From Actinomycetota bacterium (GTDB lineage: Bacteria > Actinomycetota > Acidimicrobiia > Acidimicrobiales > Ilumatobacteraceae): a DNA stretch of 38,744 bases. This document shows, in pieces, positions 14,746 through 22,251 of this stretch; within the stretch, counting starts at the first letter, position 1, and each line of letters opens with the position of its first letter. A program made the position numbers and the translations under genes. The stretch is from positions 1 to 38,744 of the forward strand of contig QYPH01000026.1 in the NCBI GenBank assembly GCA_007279905.1, read 5' to 3'. The notes under the pieces are model-generated. The model saw only the letters and a program-made list of their open reading frames with translations, did no database searches and was not told the origin of the DNA.

Positions 14746-16161
14746 ATGTCAAGAGCCGAAGAAACCAGTAAAGGGAACTTCAGTGACAAGCATGTTGTAA
14801 TCGTTGGTGCAGGCATCACCGGCCTTGCTGCAGCACATCAGTTGCTCCAACATCCACACCCACCCCGAATCACGATCGTTGATGCAGCCGACCGCATCGG
14901 CGGCATTATTCAAGCGTCGCCCTTTGCTGGGCTTGACTCTGTTGACGAATCAGCAGACGCATTCTTGACTCGTACACCGAGTGCAATGAATCTTGCTGCA
15001 GCGGTTGGGCTTGATCAGCAACTCACTTCTCCGGCTGCAAACCATGCATACATCTGGAACCGTCACATACACGCCATCCCTACTGGGACGATGCTCGGCA
15101 TTCCTGCATCGCGCAAATCCATCTGGGGCACACCACTACTTTCGACTGGTGGCAAATTGCGAGCATCAGTCGAGCCGTTTATTCCTCGCTCAATAGGACG
15201 ATCCACGGATTCACTCGGTGCAGCAATACGAAGTCGGTGTGGCAACCAAGTTCTCGAGCGACTTGTCGACCCACTTGTTGGCAGCATCTATGCAACCGAC
15301 ACCGACAACTTCAGCGTGCACGGCATGCCACAGGTTGCCGAGCTATTGGCTCAGCCAACAAGTCTCATGACCGCCGCACACAATGCACTAGTGAATCGCA
15401 CGGGCAGTGGGGCCGTGTTTGCAACTCCGATTACAGGAATGAGCGCACTCACTCACGCAGTACACGAAAAGATTGTTGAAGATGGAGCACGCGTCGTGCT
15501 TTCGTCACCCGTGCACACAATCGATCTGCAAGGCGAGACCTATCTCGTGCACCTTGGTAACGAATCATTACAAGCCGACGCCGTCATTTTGGCTAGTCCT
15601 GCGCGCCATACCGCAAAACTGGTTGAACAAATGAGCAGCACTGCCTCGCACCAACTTTCCACATTTGAGCATGCGTCAGTAATCATGATTGCGATGACAA
15701 TCCCCCGCGCTCAGTGGCCACAACACCTCACTGGCACTGGCTATCTCGTACCCAAGCCAGTACAGACTGGTGTTACCGCTGTTTCGTTTGGCTCAAATAA
15801 GTGGGCTCATTGGAAAACAACTGCTGACGAAATGATCTTGCGTGTTTCTCTGGGCCGGGATGGTGCACCGATGCATCATCTTGACGACACAGCACTGCTC
15901 GAAGTTGCCCTACGCGACTTGCGCGCGCATCTAGGTTTTGATGCAACACCAACCAACATCCGCTTCACGAGATGGATCGAATCATTTCCCCAATACAGGC
16001 CTGGCCACGCAAGCAGGGTTGGCGAGATCGACAAACAATTACACGCAGCGTATCCAGGCATCGTTCTTGCCGGCGCCAGTTATCGCGGTATTGGTATTCC
16101 TGCATGCATTACCGATGCCCAACGAGCAGCATCTCATGCACTCGCATCGCTATTGTCGTAG
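14746..16161 (+). CDS. hemY: Protoporphyrinogen/coproporphyrinogen oxidase (HemY type)
   Basis: A 471-residue FAD-dependent oxidase. An N-terminal dinucleotide fold (VVIVGAGITGLAAAHQLL, from about residue 18) is followed by DESADAFLTR, RLVDPLVGSIYA and the C-terminal FAD-binding segment LAGASYRGIGIPACITD. In actinobacteria HemY proteins act mainly as coproporphyrinogen III oxidases (CgoX). A good ribosome binding site, AAAGGAAG, precedes ATG 14746. It is the third gene of the hemE-hemH-hemY unit. The hemQ/chdC gene needed for the last step of that pathway is not in this window. Confidence 0.94.
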   Translation: MSRAEETSKGNFSDKHVVIVGAGITGLAAAHQLLQHPHPPRITIVDAADRIGGIIQASPFAGLDSVDESADAFLTRTPSAMNLAAAVGLDQQLTSPAANHAYIWNRHIHAIPTGTMLGIPASRKSIWGTPLLSTGGKLRASVEPFIPRSIGRSTDSLGAAIRSRCGNQVLERLVDPLVGSIYATDTDNFSVHGMPQVAELLAQPTSLMTAAHNALVNRTGSGAVFATPITGMSALTHAVHEKIVEDGARVVLSSPVHTIDLQGETYLVHLGNESLQADAVILASPARHTAKLVEQMSSTASHQLSTFEHASVIMIAMTIPRAQWPQHLTGTGYLVPKPVQTGVTAVSFGSNKWAHWKTTADEMILRVSLGRDGAPMHHLDDTALLEVALRDLRAHLGFDATPTNIRFTRWIESFPQYRPGHASRVGEIDKQLHAAYPGIVLAGASYRGIGIPACITDAQRAASHALASLLS

Positions 16162-16187
16162 CTACGCAAACTGCACAATTTTCGCCC

Positions 16188-17639
16188 ATGAAGAAACCAA
16201 TAATCAAAGCCATTGTCGCCGGCATGATCGTTGCATTCAGTCTCCCTCCGTGGGGTTGGTGGCCCCTCACCTATGTTGGCGTTGCTCTGTTTGCAACATG
16301 TAAACCAAATAGCAATCGCGAACGATTCATGTTTGGCACAATGTTTGCGATCGCTTGGTTGGCGCCAGGCATGGCTTGGATGTGGTTTCTTACTTCACCC
16401 GGCTACATAATTTCGGCAATTTTATTTTCGGTGTTGCACGGCGTTGCCGCAATGATCACTGGTCTTCTTACCTCTCAACCTCGACACCGAACTTTCATTG
16501 GTCCGCTTGCACATACGTTGGCTGAGGCATTGCGATTTTCATTTCCATTCGGAGGTGTTCCACTTGCAACCTTGGCTATCTCGCAAGCTGCATCACCTAC
16601 GGCGCCACTTGTGCGCATTGGCGGACCACTCCTGCTCACGTACATGGTGTTTCAGATCGGCTTTGCTCTCTCATCCATTCGTTTGGCTCCGCGTGGCAAA
16701 CACATTGCGCTACTTGGCGTAGGCATTGTTGCGATTATTTTCTTCGGACAAATAGCGCCCAACGGACACGACATCGGTCGGTCGCTCAATATTGCTGCCG
16801 TTCAAGGCGGAGGTCCACAGGGCACATTGGCCATTCATACCAATAGTCGAGATGTTGTTGATCGACATCTGGCCGCAACTCGCACTATCGATGCATCGAT
16901 CGGTTACGACTTGGTTGTTTGGCCCGAGAACGTTATTGACGTCAACAGTTTTTCATCGAGTGTCGAGCGCAGCGAAGTGGGTGCTCAGGCTGCCCGACTC
17001 AACGCACCATTTCTTGTTGGCATTACCGAAGATGTTGATGATCGATTTTTTACTAATGCCCAAATTGTTGTCAACACCGAGGGTTCGCTTGGCGATCGTT
17101 ACGACAAAGTGCGTCGCGTACCATTTGGAGAATTTGTGCCGATGCGTGGACTGCTTGAAGCGGTGGGTGCTCCTGTTGACAGAATCCCTCGCGACGCACA
17201 AGCCGGCACTGGTCTGTCAATACTCCGAGCAGCAGACACCACAATTGCTGTTGTGATTTCATGGGAAGTCTTTTTTGCAGGTAGGGCCAACGAGGGCGTC
17301 GAGCGTGGTGCAACGTTGCTCGTAAACCCCACAAATGGCTCGAGTTACACGGGAACGATTTTGCAAACCCAACAAATTGCTTCATCAAGGTTGCGAGCAC
17401 TCGAGACTGGACGTTGGCTCGTACAAGTTTCGCCCACAGGTTTCTCTGCTTTCGTATCTCCCGATGGTCAAGTGTTTGACCGCACCGGTGTGAGCGAGCA
17501 ACGCGTGATCGAACGACAAGTGCAATTGCGTTCCGGCCGCACCATCTATTCGCGTCTTGGCGATCTGCCAATTATTGTCGCGATGAGTGCGTTGTTGCTC
17601 GCGCTCATGATCGTTGGCCGTCGCAAAACGCAAGCATGA
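16188..17639 (+). CDS. lnt: Apolipoprotein N-acyltransferase (Lnt) with Ser in place of catalytic Cys
   Basis: A 483-residue protein with membrane helices across about residues 5-190 and a nitrilase-like domain from about 200 to 450, then a last helix near 461-477. In E. coli Lnt the triad is Glu-Lys-Cys. Here Glu247 (VVWPENVID) and Lys307 (YDKVRRVPFGEFVP) are in place, but the Cys position in the ICYE-type motif reads ISWE, with Ser358 (codon TCA at 17259-17261). Lnt adds the third acyl chain to lipoproteins; with Ser the chemistry may be altered or lost. I start at ATG 16188, the first Met before a membrane helix. It follows hemY by 26 bases and overlaps the next gene by 4. Confidence 0.88.
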   Translation: MKKPIIKAIVAGMIVAFSLPPWGWWPLTYVGVALFATCKPNSNRERFMFGTMFAIAWLAPGMAWMWFLTSPGYIISAILFSVLHGVAAMITGLLTSQPRHRTFIGPLAHTLAEALRFSFPFGGVPLATLAISQAASPTAPLVRIGGPLLLTYMVFQIGFALSSIRLAPRGKHIALLGVGIVAIIFFGQIAPNGHDIGRSLNIAAVQGGGPQGTLAIHTNSRDVVDRHLAATRTIDASIGYDLVVWPENVIDVNSFSSSVERSEVGAQAARLNAPFLVGITEDVDDRFFTNAQIVVNTEGSLGDRYDKVRRVPFGEFVPMRGLLEAVGAPVDRIPRDAQAGTGLSILRAADTTIAVVISWEVFFAGRANEGVERGATLLVNPTNGSSYTGTILQTQQIASSRLRALETGRWLVQVSPTGFSAFVSPDGQVFDRTGVSEQRVIERQVQLRSGRTIYSRLGDLPIIVAMSALLLALMIVGRRKTQA

Positions 17640-18499
17640 CCTCCAATCCGGTCGTCACACTGTCAAGTGGCACCGTTGAAGCAGTGATCGATGCCGATCA
17701 CGGTGCACGTTTGTCAAGTTTGTGTTTTGATGGTCAGGAAATCTTGTTGCAACGCAGCGACAATGATTCACTTTCATGGGGCTGTTACCCAATGGTTCCG
17801 TGGGCGGGACGCATGCGAGACGCAACTTTTGTGCATCATGGCGTCACTCACCATGTGCCCGGAGATCGAGATCCATTGCTCGCACCACACGCAATTCATG
17901 GCCTTGTGTATAACGCACCATGGAAAATTATTGATGCGTCAGCAACAAGCGCAATATTGCGAATAGATTTTGATCATCGCTGGCCGTTTGCTGGATGGGT
18001 CGAACAGCTCGTCAGCGTTGATGCCTCATCAATTGAAATGCGGCTCACTGTATTTATGAATGATCCAGCTATGCAAAAAGTTGCACAAACAGCAATGCAC
18101 ACAGATATGCCCGCTCAAGTTGGCTGGCATCCGTGGTTTGTGCGACCGGTGCAACTTGAGGCCGCATTCAAATCGATGTATGTGCGTGATAGTGCTGGCA
18201 TCGCAACTACACAAGTCGTTACTCCAACAACACTGCAGTTGACTGGCCAAACTCCTTCACCACTCGACGACTGCTTTACCGATGCCGATGCACCGCCAAC
18301 GCTTACATTTGGCAACGGTCTCATCGTGCGTCTCGAAAGCGACTGCAGTCACTGGGTGGTCTACAACAAGCCTGCGCATGCAATCTGCGTCGAGCCACAA
18401 TCTGGACCACCAAACGGACTCAACTCCGAACCGCTGGCGGTACTGCCAAACCAACCCCTCACGCGCAACTTCCGGCTGACTGCACTTGGTTACCCCTAG
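17636..18499 (+). CDS. Aldose 1-epimerase (galactose mutarotase family)
   Basis: A 287-residue protein of the aldose 1-epimerase fold. Typical segments are GCYPMVPWAGRMRDA near residue 49, PHAIHGLVYN near 85 with a catalytic His, GWHPWFVRP near 162 with the second His, and CVEPQSGPPNGLN near the C-terminus with the likely catalytic Glu. It interconverts alpha and beta anomers of galactose, glucose or a related sugar. The start overlaps the lnt stop by 4 bases. The function fits the galactosidase and GalT upstream, though the gene is not in their unit. Confidence 0.9.
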   Translation: MTSNPVVTLSSGTVEAVIDADHGARLSSLCFDGQEILLQRSDNDSLSWGCYPMVPWAGRMRDATFVHHGVTHHVPGDRDPLLAPHAIHGLVYNAPWKIIDASATSAILRIDFDHRWPFAGWVEQLVSVDASSIEMRLTVFMNDPAMQKVAQTAMHTDMPAQVGWHPWFVRPVQLEAAFKSMYVRDSAGIATTQVVTPTTLQLTGQTPSPLDDCFTDADAPPTLTFGNGLIVRLESDCSHWVVYNKPAHAICVEPQSGPPNGLNSEPLAVLPNQPLTRNFRLTALGYP

Positions 18500-18500
18500 G

Positions 18501-18506
18501 TAGAGT
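18501..18506 (+). promoter_or_regulatory. -10-like box TAGAGT of the GT4 gene
   Basis: TAGAGT ends 9 nt before ATG 18516, in the 16-base gap after the aldose epimerase. It would start transcription of the three-gene GT4-methyltransferase-toroid unit. Confidence 0.5.
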
Positions 18507-18515
18507 GGTACGGCT

Positions 18516-19808
18516 ATGTCAACGCCGTTCGACCCCAACGGCCCGTTGCGTATTGCCTATCTCACCTACCGAGGCAAGCCCCACGTAGGTGGCCAAGGCG
18601 TGTACACGCGCCACCTGACCAAAGCGCTTGTCGACCTCGGTCACCATGTCGAAGTTTTTGGCGGACAGCCGTATCCGATTCTTGACCCGCGAGTGCAATT
18701 GCACCAACTGCCAAGCCTCGACATTTTTAACGATGCCCACCCCGGTCGATTTCCCGCATATTGGGAGATCAATGACTGGCCAAACTTTGTTGAGTCTGCG
18801 CAATTTCTTAAAGGCACATTTGGCGAGCCACGCTCGTTCAGTATCCGAGCACACCGTGCTCTCAAAACACGGATCAACGACTTCGACATCGTGCATGACA
18901 ACCAGTGTCTCGGTTATGGCATCCTCAAAATCGAAAAAATCATTCCAACCATCGTGACACTGCATCACCCCATCACCAAAGATCGCAAACTCGAGATGGA
19001 GCACACGCCAACATGGTGGAAGCGCAAAGCCATTGGCCGCTGGTACTCGTTTGTTGAGATGCAAGGCAAGGTTGCAAGCAAAATGCCACGCGTTGTCGTT
19101 GTGAGCAAAAACTCTATTGATGACATTCATACCGACATGAAGGTTTCACTTGACCGCATGCGCCTCGTGCCGGTTGGTGTCGACCACGAATTGTTTTCGC
19201 CAAAGCCCACCGTGCAGCGCAAGCCCGGGCACATGATCACCACTGCATCAGCCGATGTTGCACTCAAAGGTCTTTCCTACTTGCTCGAGGCACTTGCCAA
19301 GTTGCGTACCGAGCGCGATGTGCACCTCACCATTATCGGCAAGCCCCGTGAAGGTGCTAACGCCGACCTCATTCGTTCGCTCGGTCTCGAAGATTGCATC
19401 ACGCATGTCTCTGGGGTAACCGACGAGCGCATTGTCGAGTTGTATGCAGAAGCCGAGCTTGCAGTGGTGCCAAGTCTCTACGAGGGTTTTAGCCTTCCGG
19501 CAATTGAAGCGATGGCAACGGGAACATGTTTAGTTGCCACAACAGGTGGCGCGCTTCCCGAAGTAACCGGCACCGACAACGACACTGTGCTGTCGTGTCC
19601 GGCAGGTGACGCAGAAGCGCTGGCAGCAGCAATTCGTCGAGGACTCGACAGCAAAGAATTGCGTGACCGTATCGGTGCCGCTGGCAGAGCCCGCGTTGTC
19701 GAGCGCTGGAGTTGGCGCCATTGTGCTGCACTCACTGTCGATCAATACAAAGAAGTTCTTTCGATGCCGCATAACGTCAAAAAACTCCAACAACGAGACA
19801 GCAAATAA
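18516..19808 (+). CDS. Glycosyltransferase family 4 (GT-B fold)
   Basis: A 430-residue GT-B glycosyltransferase. The N-terminal acceptor domain begins with RIAYLTYRGKPHVGGQGVYT, a glycine-rich loop near residues 12-31. The C-terminal nucleotide-sugar domain has GVDHELFSPKP, then the GT4 signature VPSLYEGFSLPAIEAMATG with the E-x7-E pair. It would transfer a sugar from an activated donor to a lipid, glycan or small molecule; neither partner can be named. There is no signal peptide, so it acts at the cytoplasmic face. It leads a unit with the next two genes, 3 bases and then an 11-base overlap apart, which suggests one pathway. Confidence 0.93.
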   Translation: MSTPFDPNGPLRIAYLTYRGKPHVGGQGVYTRHLTKALVDLGHHVEVFGGQPYPILDPRVQLHQLPSLDIFNDAHPGRFPAYWEINDWPNFVESAQFLKGTFGEPRSFSIRAHRALKTRINDFDIVHDNQCLGYGILKIEKIIPTIVTLHHPITKDRKLEMEHTPTWWKRKAIGRWYSFVEMQGKVASKMPRVVVVSKNSIDDIHTDMKVSLDRMRLVPVGVDHELFSPKPTVQRKPGHMITTASADVALKGLSYLLEALAKLRTERDVHLTIIGKPREGANADLIRSLGLEDCITHVSGVTDERIVELYAEAELAVVPSLYEGFSLPAIEAMATGTCLVATTGGALPEVTGTDNDTVLSCPAGDAEALAAAIRRGLDSKELRDRIGAAGRARVVERWSWRHCAALTVDQYKEVLSMPHNVKKLQQRDSK

Positions 19809-19811
19809 CCA

Positions 19812-20543
19812 ATGCTGACCGTGCGCTTTAGCGAACTTTCTATAGGACCTGGCACGCTGTTTCTCGATGCCGGAGCAGGCTTTGGTCGTCATGCATTTGA
19901 GGCAGCACGCCTCGGAGCACACGTTGTTGCCCTCGACTATGCACACGACGAAGTGGTGGCAATGCGAGCCACGTTTAGTGCCATGTACGAAGCCGGCGAA
20001 ATTAGAGCTGAAAACCTCGTGGGTGTGTTGCGCGGAGACGCAACATGTTTGCCATTTGCCGACAATTCGTTTGACTGCATTGTTACTTCTGAAGTTCTCG
20101 AGCATATTCAAAACGATGTTGGGGCACTGAGCGAACTCGCTCGCGTGCTCAAGCCGGGTGGCACACTTGGGGCAACCGTGCCCTCGTGGTTTCCCGAAAA
20201 AATTAACTGGATGCTGTCGGATGAATACCACGCACCATTTGTTGCTGGTGGCCACGTGCGCATCTATAGCGGAACAGAGCTCAAAGCAAAATTGCGCGCT
20301 GCCGGCTTACGAATTGTTGGACAGCATCGCGCTCACGGTTTGCACTCTCCGTATTGGTGGCTGCGTTGTGCTGTAGGGCCGGCTCGCGAAGACAACAGAA
20401 TGGTCAATGCATATAAAAAGTTTTTGGAGTGGGACATCATCTCCAAACCAATGGTGACCAAAGTTGCCGAACAAGTATTGGCGCCTGTGCTCGGTAAGAG
20501 TTACATCGTCTATTCCATGAAGCCGGTTAACAATGCAAAATAA
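19812..20543 (+). CDS. Class I SAM-dependent methyltransferase
   Basis: A 243-residue Rossmann-type methyltransferase of the Methyltransf_11 kind. Motif I is FLDAGAGFGRHAFEAA (from about residue 17), the acidic end of strand 2 is VVALDYAH, motif II is LRGDATCLPFADNSFD and motif IV is CIVTSEVLEHI. These bind S-adenosylmethionine. The C-terminal part (about 150-243) is likely the substrate-binding cap. It starts 3 bases after the glycosyltransferase stop and overlaps the toroid gene by 11 bases. The acceptor is unknown; the context suggests a sugar or lipid made with the neighbouring enzymes. Confidence 0.9.
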   Translation: MLTVRFSELSIGPGTLFLDAGAGFGRHAFEAARLGAHVVALDYAHDEVVAMRATFSAMYEAGEIRAENLVGVLRGDATCLPFADNSFDCIVTSEVLEHIQNDVGALSELARVLKPGGTLGATVPSWFPEKINWMLSDEYHAPFVAGGHVRIYSGTELKAKLRAAGLRIVGQHRAHGLHSPYWWLRCAVGPAREDNRMVNAYKKFLEWDIISKPMVTKVAEQVLAPVLGKSYIVYSMKPVNNAK

Positions 20544-21573
20544 CCAACTCATCGGCAACCATCTGGATGACGTGATCACTCACGAAGAGTTGCTAGCAAC
20601 CGCCAACTCGATTGCTTCACTGCAACTTGCAAGCGGAATGATTCCGTGGTTTGTGGGTGGACACTGCGACCCATGGAACCATGTAGAGACCGCAATGGCG
20701 CTCGACGTGATGGGCCAGCATGATCAGGCTCAACGCGCGTACGAGTGGCTTACTTCGGTACAACGTGAAGACGGCAGTTGGTTTAACTACTACTTGCCAG
20801 ACGGATCGGTTGAAGAAACCAAACTCGACACCAATGTGTGCGCTTACATCGGCACTGGAGTGTGGCATCACTGGATGAGCACCAACGACAAACAATTTGT
20901 CGCGCGCATGTGGCCAGCGGTCAAGCGGGCGATGGAATGGGTCTTGGCAATGCGTCGCCCAGACGGAACTATTTTGTGGGCGCGCGAAGTGAACGCAAGC
21001 CCATGGGATTATGCGCTCCTCACGGGTTCGTCATCAATCCGTCACGCACTGCATTGTGCTGCAAACATCGGTGCCATCGTTGGCGATTCGCAACCCGAAT
21101 GGCGCGCTGCTGCCGACGCAATTGATGAAGTCATCAACACCAATCTGGATGCGTTTGAGCCAAAACTTCGTTGGGCAATGGACTGGTATTACCCCGTGCT
21201 CACGGGCGCGCTCACTGGCACCGAGGCAAAAACGCGCATTGCCATGCAGTGGGAAGAATTTGTCATTACTGGTCGTGGCGTGCGCTGCGTCAATGACGAA
21301 GATTGGGTGACTGCCGCAGAGACTGCAGAGTGTTCGCTTGCTCACTCTGCCATCGGTGATATCGACACCGCAAAGCAATTGTTGTCCTGGACAAGTGCAC
21401 ACCGCACAGAAAGCGGCGCATACCTCACCGGCATTGTTTACCCAGATCGGATCGTGTTTCCTGCCGACGAGTGCAGTGCATACACCGGTGCCGCAGTGAT
21501 CTTGGCAGCAAGTGCAATCAGCGGAGACACCGCTGCCAGCAAAATCTTTGGTGCATCTACTGTGCTTGACTAA
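20533..21573 (+). CDS. Alpha/alpha-toroid protein, 'prenyltransferase'-like, function unknown
   Basis: A 346-residue cytoplasmic protein rich in repeated helices with Trp and Gly at the turns, for example SGMIPWFVGGHCDPWN, LTSVQREDGSWFNYY and LAMRRPDGTILWAR. The Q-x-x-DG-(S/T)-x-W type repeats recall the alpha/alpha barrel of terpene cyclases, prenyltransferases and some glycoside hydrolases. I see no DxDD cyclase motif and no diagnostic prenyl-diphosphate site, so the usual automatic label of prenyltransferase is doubtful. Two conserved-looking segments, KLRWAMDWYYPVLTGAL and VYPDRIVFPADECSAYTG, are candidate active-site regions. It is the third gene of the GT4 unit and ends 18 bases from the converging methyltransferase. 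Confidence 0.75.
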   Translation: MQNNQLIGNHLDDVITHEELLATANSIASLQLASGMIPWFVGGHCDPWNHVETAMALDVMGQHDQAQRAYEWLTSVQREDGSWFNYYLPDGSVEETKLDTNVCAYIGTGVWHHWMSTNDKQFVARMWPAVKRAMEWVLAMRRPDGTILWAREVNASPWDYALLTGSSSIRHALHCAANIGAIVGDSQPEWRAAADAIDEVINTNLDAFEPKLRWAMDWYYPVLTGALTGTEAKTRIAMQWEEFVITGRGVRCVNDEDWVTAAETAECSLAHSAIGDIDTAKQLLSWTSAHRTESGAYLTGIVYPDRIVFPADECSAYTGAAVILAASAISGDTAASKIFGASTVLD

Positions 21574-21591
21574 TAAGTATGTAAGTGTTAT

Positions 21592-22251
21592 TTATTTCAC
21601 GCGCTTGAGCACTCGCAATGAGCCAGTTGCACTGACGTCTTCAAACTTGCCGCTGTTTTTAGCCGCCAAATAAATCTCCTCAAATGGAGCCTGGCCACCA
21701 AGATTCGGATCTGTGAATACATCGTGAATCACCAGTAGACCACCGCGCGCAATGTGCACACTCCAAGATGCATAGTCTTGTGCAGCGACATCTCGGGCAT
21801 GTCCGCCATCAATAAAGCACATCGCAATCTGTTGTGTCCAGGTGCTTGCAATTGTCGGCGAGTCTCCGACAACAGTTCGCACCGTCTCGGTAAGCCCTGC
21901 ACGACTCATTGTGTTTTCAAAGTGGGGCAACGTATTGAATCGTCCAGTGACAGCATCGACCAATGTTGGGTCGTGCCACTCCCAACCAATCTGGTTTTCC
22001 TCCGACCCACCGTGATGGTCGACCGCAAAAAGTATTACGTTGCAAGTTTCGGCTGCCGCACCAAACCACACAGTGCTTCGACCGCAGTATGAACCAATTT
22101 CAACCATTGGCAATCCGGGGCATGACGCCCCAGCAGCAAGCGCCGCTGTGTACAGCGCATCGCCCTCTTCTTCGGGCATAAAACCAGTCGCGGCTATCGC
22201 AACATCTCGGCGTTCGCCGCTCAGTCGGGTCACGCTGGTATTGCTACTCAC
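21592..22251 (-). CDS. Class I SAM-dependent methyltransferase (Methyltransf_24-like)
   Basis: A 219-residue methyltransferase from GTG 22251. The SAM motif is MVEIGSYCGRSTVWFGAAA, followed by FAVDHHGGSEEN, VVGDSPTIASTW, and the acidic CFIDGGHARDVAAQDYASW with the late strand GGLLVIHDVF. The FIDGGH and HDVF motifs are typical of the Methyltransf_24 type that methylates sugars or O-linked groups. The reading frame extends further upstream, but GTG 22251 begins inside the GH1 stop codon (TAGTG), which gives a coupled pair and a natural N-terminus. It converges with the toroid gene. Confidence 0.85.
   Translation of the reverse strand: MSSNTSVTRLSGERRDVAIAATGFMPEEEGDALYTAALAAGASCPGLPMVEIGSYCGRSTVWFGAAAETCNVILFAVDHHGGSEENQIGWEWHDPTLVDAVTGRFNTLPHFENTMSRAGLTETVRTVVGDSPTIASTWTQQIAMCFIDGGHARDVAAQDYASWSVHIARGGLLVIHDVFTDPNLGGQAPFEEIYLAAKNSGKFEDVSATGSLRVLKRVK

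Noticed and set aside
18519-19130. A 203-codon minus-strand frame inside the GT4 gene
   Set aside because: Antisense shadow of a gene with clear GT-B motifs; no family pattern.
19530-20255. A 241-codon minus-strand frame across the end of the GT4 gene and the methyltransferase
   Set aside because: It spans two well-supported plus-strand genes, has no motif and is Cys/His-rich as expected for a shadow frame.
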